From: Callorhinus ursinus
Taxonomy: Eukaryota; Chordata; Mammalia; Carnivora; Otariidae
Assembly: GCF_003265705.1 (NCBI RefSeq)
Contig: NW_020313056.1
Coordinates: 8,440,188-8,504,187, forward strand
Direction of reading: 5' to 3'
Length of the DNA stretch: 64,000 bases
Each line of letters starts with the position of its first letter. Positions within the stretch are counted from its first letter, which is position 1. The translations under genes were made by a program, and so were the position numbers. Under the pieces are notes generated by a model. That model ran no database searches, was not told the origin of the DNA, and worked only from the letters and a program-made list of their open reading frames with translations. Shown piece after piece: positions 32,701-44,500 of this stretch.

Positions 32701-35475
32701 CTATCCATCTTGAAGACATTTCTTGAGGCTTAGCAAGGAGTAGGGACTTGCCCACAATCACACAGTTAGCACCAGGGCCAGAACCAGAACACTGGTGGAA
32801 GGAGGGGAATGTTCTAGGTTCCGTGTTCTTAATCTTCACTGTGGAAGGGAGCCAGCCCGGGGTGGGTGTGCAGGAGGGGCCCAGTGTTCCAGGTCAGTGG
32901 AGCAGCATACGTGCAGGGCCGGGGACAGAGCAAGTGGGCCTAGTGTCTGCAGGGAGCTGTGAGTAGTCTGATCGGGGCAGCACTGGGTGGTGGGAACAGC
33001 AAGGGCCAAGGAGCGAGGCAGCCTCGGCCCTTTCCTGTGGGCTCCTAGTGTCTGGCTAGGAAGTTGGGGCCTGGTCCTGTGGATCCTGGGAGTCATGGAG
33101 GGTCCCCTAGCCCGCTGTGCTCGGGATTCGGGGTTCACAGCAGCAGCCTGCCCTGTGCCAGGATTTGTGAGGGACCTGGTGGGCTTGGCAGGCCTCGTGG
33201 GCAAGCCTGGAGGTAAGGCTTCCCATGGCTTCCCAGCAGGTACCCACTGAAACCTGGCTGTGTGCGTGTGTGTGTGTGTGCGCGCCACGTCTCAGGTGCC
33301 CCGGGCTCCAGGGGTGGACCCTCAGGGGTCCCTGGAGTCAGCTGTTCAAACCACCCTGGCTAACTACAGGTACCTCTGGCCCTGGGGGGTACAAGGATCT
33401 CTTAGCTTGGGGTCAGGGCAAGGATTCGGTCCCCCAAAATGGGTCTGACTGAACCCAGAGACCTGGGGCCCCTTTCCAGGCCAGGCCTGGTCCCTGCCAC
33501 TCTGGGCTGAGTTTTCTCTCTGTCTCCCTCAGTCTTGTTCTTTTTCCATTTCTTTGTCTCTCCTCTCTGGCGGCGCTCTTTTGTCTTTTTTTCTCTGTCT
33601 CCCTATAATCTCTTCATGTCTCTGTGTTTCTTCTCTTCCTGTCTCTCCATTTCTCATTTCTCTGTGTCTCTACTTCCTGTTCTCTGTCATCTGTTTGCCT
33701 CTCTCTGTTCCTCTGTCTGTCTCTGGTTCCTGCCTTTTCTCAGCCTCCTGTCTCAGCCTCCAGCCCTCACCTCCCCGACGCCAGGGGCCATCAGAAGTGC
33801 AGGTTATTCAGGGCTTGTCTCACTGAAACAAGAAGAGTCGGGCCTGATGCCAAGCCCTTGGCCGCCGTGGCCTGCCCCCAGGAAAGCAAGGCCTGACACC
33901 TGGCCTCCCCTGCTCCTCCCAGCCCTCCATAACCACCACACACAAGCCCGATCTCCTCCCCAGGCCAGCAGGCATTTACTGCCATAACTCAGAGGCCAGA
34001 TCATGGGCCTTGGCCAGGCCAGGGGCTGGCTCAGGAAAACAAGGCCCAGCACTCTGCCAGAGATGGCCTGAGCGCTCGTGTCCTAAGCAAAGCCCTTCTC
34101 TCCCCCCTGGACCTCAGTCTGCCCATCTGTATAGTGACACTACTTAGACCGCCTGACCTCGCAGGCCCAGCCAGGCTGACTGTCCATGCTGTGACTTTGG
34201 ACCAGTCATTTCATCTCTCAGGCCTCGTTTCTCCCTCTGAAGGAAAGGGCAAATGGTCCCCAGCCCACAGTGTATGGCAAGGGCTGGCTGAGCTCATCCC
34301 TGGCACCGTAACTGGCATATAGTAGGTGCTCAGTGAGGGCCACTTACTATTATAGATGTATTCTTTATGGTTCAAAGTTCGAGCACTTGGTCTGGAAAGG
34401 ATCCAGATTCCAGAGGCCAAAGATAGATGGCGTTTAGTTGGGAAACTATTCAGATTTCAGGGACATTCTCCAAGGCAAGCCGAAAGAGCTGGGCGCTCTT
34501 TAGAACCAGGACAGCTCCCAGCATCCAGGCTAACGTGTCCCATTGACAAGCCCAGGACCCAAACCCAGCTCTTCATTTTTACCCACTGAGCCTCAGTTTC
34601 CTCACCTGGGAAGTGAGATCACGTAGCTCATCCCTGGAAGCATTGAGACTTGAATGAGGGACCGTGTATCCAGCTCAAAATGCTGGTGATTGCTGCCCCC
34701 TAAGGAAGCCACCCAATAGGAGGCCGCAGGAAAGGGAGGAGACTGGGCTGAACCAGGAGCTCTTGCCCCATCTGATGGGGACGGGCAGCTACTGCTGCTC
34801 AGGCCTGGGGTGCCCAGAGCCTTGCGTTCTCAAGGGAAGCAGGAAATTAGGAATCGTAGGTGATTTTTTTTTTTTAATATAGCTTTTTTTTTTTTTTTTT
34901 TTTAAGCCGAGAGCAAAATGTGCTGTAGGGAGCTCGTCTGCGGCATTTCTAATGTGGGCTGCACCTGGCACCCCAGCTGTGATAGGCCTCAGTGTGCGTC
35001 GGCCATTGTTACTGTTACTCCATCATGTTACCAGGCCAGGCAGGCAGGCTGGCTGGCATTGAAGAATCACCTTTTCCTTACCCCTTCCACCTTCCCCCTG
35101 CCGACTTCTGCTTCTAAGTCCAGGCCTGGGCCACAAGCAGGAACCAGAAAGGGGAAGGCCATGCTGGGCTGGATTACAGTGACCCCAGGTAGGGGCTGCT
35201 GGAGCAACAGGGTCACATGGCCCAAGGGAAACAGCCACTAAGAAGTGGGATGCGAGAGGTTCTAGGCCCACATCTGCTGCTGTGGGGCTCTTGTCGGGGT
35301 CCTCGCCCTTGCTGGACTGCGCTGTCCTCATCTGTACAAGATGGGGCTGAGGGGATGCAACCCTGGGCGTGGCCCTTTCCCCCTCTGACCCTTGGTCTTT
35401 TTACGGGCAAAGGGAGGGCAGCTGTTCTGATTCTGGCCCAGGGCTCAGCATGCTGTTGTAGGTCCTGGCCAAGGC

Positions 35476-35543
<68 letters not shown>

Positions 35544-38500
35544 ACCTATTTCCCTAGCAGGAGCAGTGCAATGCCTGATACTTCCTTTGAAGGTGCTCTG
35601 GTGAGGTGCCCCCACAGACAAAGCCTGGCAGTTGTCCTCTAAGATTCTGTTCATGAATTTGTTCATTCCATGGACATTTATTGAGTACCAGCTGTGTGCC
35701 AGGGCCCTGGTGAGCAAGCCGGCCATGGTCCTGGGCCTCCTGACTTCACATTTGGGTCAGGGAAGATGGATGTCATAGGGGCAGCCGTATGCCGGGGGGA
35801 GTCCAAGAGTCAAAGGGAGCATCATGGATGGCCTCCTGGAGGTGGAAGTCTGCAAGGGCATTGCCAGAGTCACTCCAGGTCAGAAGCGAGTGAAGGGAAT
35901 AGCAAGCACTAAGAGAGGACAGACACAGGAGGACCCCTCTCTCTGCCATGTCCCCTTCAGGTGTTCGTCACTCACAAGGACCTGCCCAGCCATAGGATCC
36001 TAGTCTGTAGCCAACTAGCTATGCAGCCTCAGGTTACTTCCTCGGGACCACTCTGACCCTCTGATCTCTGATCTGCAAATTGGCATCACCTCAGTAGGCA
36101 CCTGGCCCATAGCAACTGCTCAGTAGATGTTAAACACTAATGATAAGAAAATTATTATCATTAAGGGTCTTCCATGCCCTTGGGACCAGCTGCCTGGGAA
36201 AACAGTATCCCCAGGGTTCCTGTGGCACAATCTGCACCACCCACGCAATGTTTTTCCTCCCTTTTATATTTTTATTTTTATTTTTATTTTTTTTTATTAA
36301 AGATTTTATTTATTTGACAGAGAGAGAGACAGCGAGAGAGGGAACACAAGCAGGGGGAGTGGGAGAGGGAGAAGCAGGCCTCCCGCCAAGCAGGGAGCCC
36401 GATGCGGGGCTCAATCCCAGGACCCCGGGATCATGACCTGAGCCGAAGGCAGTCGCCCAACCAACTGAGCCACCCGGGCGCCCCTCCCTTTTATATTTTT
36501 AAATTTTAATTTACAAATTACAAAAGATTTTTGGTAGAGGAGTACATTCACAAATACTAAATTCCAAGGGGGTTAAGTGAAAGCCAGTCTTGACCAGGTA
36601 GCTTTTTCTTTTCTTACATAAATGGCTGCTGGTTAGCACTTTGCGTTCTTGTCCTGGACACCTCCATGTCCACGTATAAACAGCCACCCAGGCATTTTTT
36701 TCTGGCTGCAAGGATGCCATGGACCAAATTAATTTGGCTGATCCCCCAGGCGCTGGACACTTCCGTTGTTTCCAGTGTTGAGACCCTCCCAAAAGACACC
36801 TCAGACAGAGCTGCAGCAGTGAGTGAATCAGCTTGTCTGAGCTCACATGCCTTTTAAAAATATGTGGCAGGAGATTTAAAAAGATTTCACACCCATGTCT
36901 TGATTTCTGGCTTCTCTTGGGAATTAGAAGCTCGGGCACCCTGGGCCTGCCCTCCCACCTGGCAGGAGTTTGCACGTTAGTGACCCTCCTTCACAAAGGG
37001 CACGGGTGCCGCAACCCACAGCCCCCACGCAGCCCACCTTACTCCACATCACCTGCCTGGCCCCTGGAGGCTTTGGGGGTTTGCGGCCCCTCATCTCCTG
37101 TGTTGTGCTACCAGACCCCCTGCTCCTGGCAGGAGCCCTAGAAGTGGTAACCAAGGCCCATTTCTCCTAAATCCCTGACTCATTGGAGCCCTGCTTGATG
37201 GATGTTGGACAGGATCTGATCCTCTAGAGTTAAAAGGTGTCAGTAGCCTCCACCTCCAAATAATTATGTACAAAAGGGGACAAGTGATGCCATGAGGTCA
37301 GTTAAAAAAAAGCTCATTAAAGTTCCCTGGAGCTTCTCCAAAGAGCCCACAAGGGCCCAGAAGACAAGTTCTGGTCCTGTCTGCCAAAGAATTGGCCTGT
37401 GCAAGGCCAGCTTCATGGGCCAGTGCCTTGGGCCGACTCTTTCCCTTCTCTGGGCTTCAGTGACATCATCTGTGAAATGGGTAGGCTGAGGCCTTTTCTT
37501 CACGGCAGCCCCTATGTTCAGCCTGTGCCGCGCACGTTAGACTCTGAACACGTGGAAGAGCTTGTACAGGTCCGGCCCTGCCTGGCTTTAGTCCCAGCCC
37601 CACAGCCTTCACCACCTGCCCCCCGCTCACCTCTGGCCTCCTGTCCCTGCAGGCAAGCGCTTCCAGGAGTGGTGCTGCGTGGTCCTGTGCCTCAGCCTCA
37701 TCGCCCACAACTTGGTCCACCTCCTGCTGGTGGCCCGCTGGGAGCACACACCCCTCGTCATGCTGGGTGTCGGTGAGTGCCTGGGGCCCCGCTCTCTGCC
37801 TCCCTCGGGTTCCCCAGGGGTCAGGGACCTACCCACTGTCTGCACCACTCTGATGGCAACTTGCACACACGTGTCACAGTGTGTGGCTGTGCATGCCCAC
37901 GTGTGTGCGCGCACGTGCCTGTGTGCACATGTGAATCAAGGACGTGCTGTGGGGACCCCACCTCTGTCTCAGTGACACCTCCGTTCCTCCTCTTACTTGG
38001 GCCAAAACCCTGGGCATCATCCTCAGTTCCTCTCTTTGTCTTCCGTTCCATAGCCAGCCCTCGGCAAATGCCCTTGGCTCTACCTTTTTTTTTTTTTTAA
38101 TGATTTTATTTGTTTATTTGAGAGAGAGCACGAGTGGGAGGCAGGGAGAGGGAGAAGCCCCAGAATCCAAACATTATTCTCCACCTCCGCTGTTCTCACT
38201 CTGGTCCGGCCACTGGCCTCTCCTGCCCGGACTTTAGTGGGAGCCTCTTCCCTGGTTCCCAACCTTCCCCTTTGCCCCCACTGTCCGTTCTTCACTGGTA
38301 GCCAGAAGGATCGCGTTAGATCCCCAGTGAGGTCATGCCACACCCCCATTCTCTGTATACGTAGAATAAAACACCGACTCCTCAGTTCCTCCTCAGACAC
38401 CATCTCCCTCCACTCTTCTCTGGGACAGCATGCTCCCTCCACACGGGCCTCCTCATTGGGTCTCCGCCATGCACTGTTGGACACACTCATATCTCAGGGC

Positions 38501-41500
38501 CTTTGCACATGCTGTTCCTGTGCCTGGAACTCTCTTCCCACAGACACCTACCTGATTCACTTCCTCATCTGGGTCTCTACGCAGAGGTCACCTCCTCAGG
38601 GAGGCTCTCCCTGATTACCCCTCAAAAAATAGCAGCCCTACCATACACCATCACTTCAGCATACTGTTATACAATGTATTTATTTGCTCAGTATCTGTCT
38701 CCCTCCACTCAAATCTCAGATCCCTGCGAGCAGACATTCTTGTGTGTTCACTGCTGCAGCCCAGCCCCAAGCATGAGGCCTGGCACACAGTAGGTACTTG
38801 ATAAATATTTATTGAATCAGGGAATGAATGAATGAGCAAGCTGCAACTTACAGTACCTGCTCGTGTTTCCCACTGGTCGGGCCTCCCCCGTCCACAGCCA
38901 GGGAGTTGGATGCTACACTTGTCATCATTTTCCAGATGAGCAAACTGAGGCTTAGAGAAGGGCAGGCCAGCGTCACACCTCAAGCCAGAAGCACAACCCA
39001 GTTCTTCATTCACCATCTCCACTCCCAGGTCCTGGGGTGACTCCGTTCCCTCCTGTCCGCGCACCAGCCTCCCCTCTGCCCTCAGACTCGGGCACTCATC
39101 CCCTCCCCTGCCCCAGGCTCCCAGGCAGAGGGGGCATCTGTGCCCTTGGTCCGCCCTCCTGGTCCTCCCTAAGTGTTCAGCTCCCACAGTCTCATTAAAA
39201 GCACTCTGGTCGCCTAAGCCAGTAGTGCTCAGGCTGGCTAATTGAGCCATCTGGGTCTGCGGTGGGGTGGGCCTGTGCTGGGGGCTGGGCCAGCTGGAGG
39301 ACAAGGAGTTAACCCATCCGGTGCTGGGGAGCCTGGGCCCCACCTCAGGAGCCACACATGCCCCCTTTGCCCAGGGGTGAGAAGGACCTCACCTGCAGCC
39401 TCTCGGCCTCCAGGCACTACATTCAAGGGCAGGAATGTAGCCAGCATGAGCCCTGGTACCCCATCTTGGGGTGGTGACGAGCAGGCCCTGGCCCAGCTCT
39501 CCTACCTTGTGGCTGTGGGGTACCTTGGGCAGGTGCTGTTGCATCTCTGAGCCTTGTTTTCCACATCTGTACATTGGGGCTGCTTGCAGTACCTGCCTCC
39601 TTGGGCTGTTGTATGGGCAAAATGCAGGTGTGTGTAGCTACCGAGGTACCGGTGACTGAGCAGAGGTGGGGAGGAGGCCCTCCGACATAGAGCTCTGTTT
39701 AGCAGCGGGTATTTCCCAAGTGCCTGCTGTGCACCAAGCTGCACGTTGGGCACTTTTTAACTCCTGGTGTCAACCTAGCGAGGAGGCTCTGATCACCAGC
39801 CTCTGAGAGGCCAGGTGACTTGCCAGTTGGCCGTCCCCAGGGCAGCAGCTGAGTCTGGGATCATACGTCCAGACCTGCCCAGCTCTTAAGCCACAGCCTC
39901 TCCCAGCAGGGGCCGGACAGCCTCCAGTTAGCACCGGGAGGAGAACATGTGGGAGCCCAGGTGTGTGCTGTGTGAGCCAGGAGCCTGGGTGTCCCAGGCA
40001 GGTCACCACCTCCCTTCCCTGGTTGGGATCAGAACTTCCTTCTGATCCCTGGCTCAGGAACTCGGGCGGTCCAGTCACAGTGTGTGACACCAGCTCCTGC
40101 ATCCCACACCTTTGCCTCTGGGCTGATAAGAGCAGACAATCTCCTGATAGTGGTGCTTGCAAAGTCCCTAATCGATTTAAGTATCCACCCTGATTTGTGT
40201 GTTAACACGCAGGAGGCCAGGCACCATGCCAGTCTGCAGAGCCTGCCTCTAGCCCAGCACTATCTCCCCAGAGGTTCTGGCACCTCTGACAGGCCCTGGA
40301 AACCAGGGGAGGCGGAAGCATGAAAAGGTGCCCAGTTAATAAACATGGACCAATGATGCAATGCTGGGAAGCAAAACCAAGATAAGAGAACAGGCAGGGA
40401 AGGCCCTTCTGGAAAAGTGGTATTTGCAGGGAGACCTGAAGGAGGCGAGGGAAGAGGCCAGGTAGGTATCTGGGGGAGGGGCAGCAGGGAACAGCAGGTA
40501 CAAAGGCCCAGAGGCTTGGTGTGTGCCCAGAGAACAGACGGGAAGCCAGTGTGGCTGGAGAAGGTTGATCCGAGGAAAAGTAGTTGGTGGCAGCTCAGAG
40601 GTGGGAGGAGTGGGGTGTAGACTGCAGGGCCGTGGTCTGGACTCACGGTTTTGTTCTACGGGCCACGAGGGGCCATTGGTGAGCTACAGGGAAGATGGAT
40701 GGGGGCAGGGAGGCCCGGAGAGGAGGCGAGCATGGTGGCCCAGACCAGGTAGGGCAGTGGAGGCAGCGAAAAATCGTCAGATTTTTGGTGAGCAGTGCGA
40801 GGCGAGCGGCCAACGTGTCCTGTCAGCTTGGCTGTGGAGGTGAGAGAGGGCCTGTCAGTGGCAACTCTCAGGCTTTGATGGAAGGGATGAGGTGGCCGTT
40901 AACAGGGGTGGGAAGAGGCAGCTTGGGGGGAGATGCTTGAGCTGCCTGCCTGAGAGCCAGGGCGAGGTGCCAAGCAGGAAATTGCAAATCCAAGTGTGGT
41001 GTCCGGGAAGGCAGCCGGAGATAGAAATCTGGGAGTCCTCTCAGTAGAAGAGGTATTTGAAGCTCAGATGCTGGCAGAGTGTCCCCAGGGGCTGAGTGCA
41101 GGCAGAGAAGAGGCCCAAGGCCCCCGTGCCTCCAGGCTGTGGGGGAAGGAGGAAGAGCCAGCTGAGGGGGCAGGAGGGGTTGCAGAGGGCAGAAGGAGAA
41201 TGTGTTTCCAGAAGACTTGGGGGTCAACTAGGAATGGCCGTGGAGCAGACCAGCAGGATGGGGCAGCAAGGAGACCACCGGATTTGGCCACGCGGAGGCC
41301 ATCAGTGACCTTGACAAGGACAGTGTTGTCATCAGTGAAAGTGTGAACAAGCGAATGTCCCTGGGAGCCTTGAGCTATTGGCTGTGCCTGGGGAAAGTGG
41401 AGGAAGAGCTTGGGCGCTTGTGAGTTCGCCCTTGAGGAGTGAGTAGAACTAGTTTCTGGTGTCCTGGTAGAGGAGGCGTGTTCCAGGCAAGGGAACACAG

Positions 41501-44500
41501 TGAATGCAAAGACTGGTGGTGAAGTCAGAGGTCACCTGGCCTCGGATCAGGTGAGGAGTCAAGCTGAAAGAGGGTAAAAAAAAAAAAAAAAAAGCCAGGT
41601 TTTGGCCCAGCCCCTGTGGAGCAGCCTGCCTTCAGCTGATTGCTGCTTCTTTCTTTTTTTTTTTTTTTTTAAGATTTTATTTATTTGTCAGAGAGAGAGA
41701 GCATATGAGCACAAGCAGGGGAGCGGCAGGTGGAGGGAGAAGCAGGCTCCCTGCTGAGCAAGGAGCCCGATGCAGGGCTTCATCCCAGGACCCTGGGATC
41801 GTACCTGAGCCGAAGGCGGGCGCTCAACCGGCTGAGCCCCCCAGGCATGATCGCATCAGTCTTAGCTGCTCTCACGGTCTCCACTTCAGGCCTTGAAATG
41901 GGAGGGGGCTAACAAGGCACAGCTGGGTGACCTGTGGCCAGATGAAGGCCCCACCCAGTGGGTCAGGACGGCCCCGAGTGAGTTATTCACCATCCTGTAC
42001 CCTATTCCAGTGTCCTGCACATGGGGTGCTGACCAGGCCCAAGCTGTGCCCAGGATGAGCCAACTCCAGCCGCTGCCACCTGCACTGGGACAAAGATGCC
42101 CTGTGTGTTTGCCTTGGCCACCCCTGCCCCCCATTACAGCCTCCTCAGGCAGCAGGCCAATGACTCCTGGAGTCACTGCTCTAGAAACAGCCGCTTGCAG
42201 AGGCCTGGGGCTCAGAGAGCCCGGGGCGGGGGGGGGGGGCTCCTTCTCTCCAAAAATAATTCCTGACATCTGTCCAAAGCACACATCCCTCCCTGCTTGG
42301 CAGCCTGCAAAGGTCAGGTGCTGGTCATTCGACAGATGACAAGACTGAGACCTGGGGAGGTGGGTAACCCCTGGAGCTACCTTGGGAGCGCTTACCATGT
42401 TCCAGGGACTGACTTTCCGTGCATTAGCCCAGTTTATTAACCTACTGTACTTAAGGAAAGTAAGTGCTATTAAAGTCCCCATTTCTCAGACCCGGACATG
42501 AAGGCTCAGCATCATTGTGAACCGCCCTCACTATGGGCCCCGGCCATTCACCCGCAGCCCCGACTGCGCTTACCCTCCGAGTGTCCTTTCTCCCCTGGAA
42601 AGTCAGGATGTGTTGGGGCCCATCACTATGGACGTGAAATAAGATGATGGAATTTTTCAAAAATAGATTTTATTTACTAAAAGTTTTAGATTTACAGAAA
42701 ACGAGCAGGTAGTACGGAGAGTTCCCATACACCGCCTGCTCCCAGTTGCCTTTATTGTTAACGTCTTACATTTTACATTAGTGTCTGTACATTTGTTACA
42801 ATCAAGATACCATATAATATGGATACATTATTATGAATTAAAGTCCATAATTTATTCAGAGGTCCTTAGTTTCTACCTAACGTGTCCTTTTTCTGTTCCA
42901 GGCTCCCATCTAGGAATCCCACTCACATTTATTTATCATGTTCCTTGAGGCTTCTCTTGGCTGTGACAGTTTCTCAGACTTTCCTTGTTTTTGGTGACCT
43001 TGACAGTTTTGAGGAGCCGTGGTATCTCACGGACACCCCTCTATGGGAATTTGTCTGGTGTTTTTCTTTTCTTTTTAAGATTTTTTTTATTTATTTGAGA
43101 GAGAGCACAAGCAGGGGGGAGGAGCAGAGGGAGAGGGAGAAGCAGGCTCCCCGCTGAGCAGGGAGCTGGAAACCGGGCTCCGTTCCAGGACTCTGAGATC
43201 ATGACCTGAGCCGAAGGCAGACGCTTCACCCACTGAGCCACCCAGGTGCCCCTGGAGTTTTTCTTTTTATTTATTTATTTACTTGAGAAGGGGAGGTGGG
43301 GAGGGGAGAGGGAGAAGCAGACTCCCCGCGGAGTGTGGAGCCTGACAACACAGGGCTCAGTCTCACTACCCATGAGACGACCTGAGCCGAAATCAAGAAT
43401 CAGATGCTTAACCAACTGCAGGTGCTCTTGGTCGCATCTCCCTGCTTTATCTCTCTCATGGCACATCCTTTTTACTGCTGAGCAGTATTCCATTGTCTGG
43501 ATGTACCATGGTGCATTTATCAATTTAGCTGTTGGATGTCTGGGTGCCTTCCAGGTGCAGCTGCTAGGAGTCAAGCTTAACATTCACGCACAAGCCTGTA
43601 GGCAGACATATGCCTGCATTGCTACTTTGGGCCAGGTTGCCAGCTGTTTATTTGTTCTCACTATTTATTGATCACTTACAGGTACCACGCCCTGTACCAG
43701 CACCTTAACTGTTTTATCTCTCTTAATCCCTAAACTGTACCAAGGCTTGTCCTAAGCCAGTTACGTATCTTATCTCCTTAATCGTCCTAAGCATTTAATC
43801 CTTACAGATGACAAGAATAATAACAAATAATAATAAAATATTAGAAAAACAGTATTTATGATAGTGGTTAACATCACGGAGTGCTTCCTGTGTGCCAGGC
43901 CCTGTGTCAATGATGTTAAAAATGCATTATTGGGGAATATAACTCCCACACCTTGCTCTCTCAAATAAATGGGTGAAATTAAAAAAATAAATAAATAAAG
44001 ATTTATTTATTTGAGAGAGAGAGAGAGAGAGCGAACAAGAGAGCACAAGCAGGGGATCAGGGGCAGATAGGGAGGGAGAGGCAGACTCCCCGCTGAGCAA
44101 GGAACAAGATCCTGGGATTAGGACCTGAGTTGAAGGCAGTCACTTAACCACCTGAGCCACCCGGGTGCCCCTAAATAAAATCTTAAAAAAAAAAAAGAAG
44201 AAGAAGAAGAAGCCATTGTTGGCTTTTGTCTCTCCAGCCTCCTCGCTCCCCTAGCCCAGGTCCACCGTCCTAGCACTGTCACTGAGGAGCAGGACTGCCC
44301 AGCCTGGATGGCATCTAGGGGTTTTTCTGCAGCCTCCACAGTGTCCCAAGGCCCCGGTCCCCTATCACCAAGGAGCTGAGGACCCTAGCAAAACTCAAAG
44401 AACCCTTAAATGGCCCAGCTAGGCCTCAGAAGATTTCACAGGGAGAACCAGCCTGGAGAGGAGGAGGGAAAGGGTTTGCCTGAAGTCCTGTGACCCAACA

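Larger units (their letters stand above)
29709..37652 (+). other. PEDS1 intron 1
   Basis: About 7.9 kb. Contains a run of 27 C (30090-30116), a T-run (31030-31053), MIRs (about 30905-30990, 31150-31345, 31735-31860, 34180-34345), repeat 'A' copies (31870-32340, 35648-35905), a (CCA)n/(CCT)n tract (32510-32552), a pyrimidine-rich zone (33500-33760), (TC)n (35479-35541) and a SINE (36275-36482). No internal gene seen. Confidence 0.85.
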
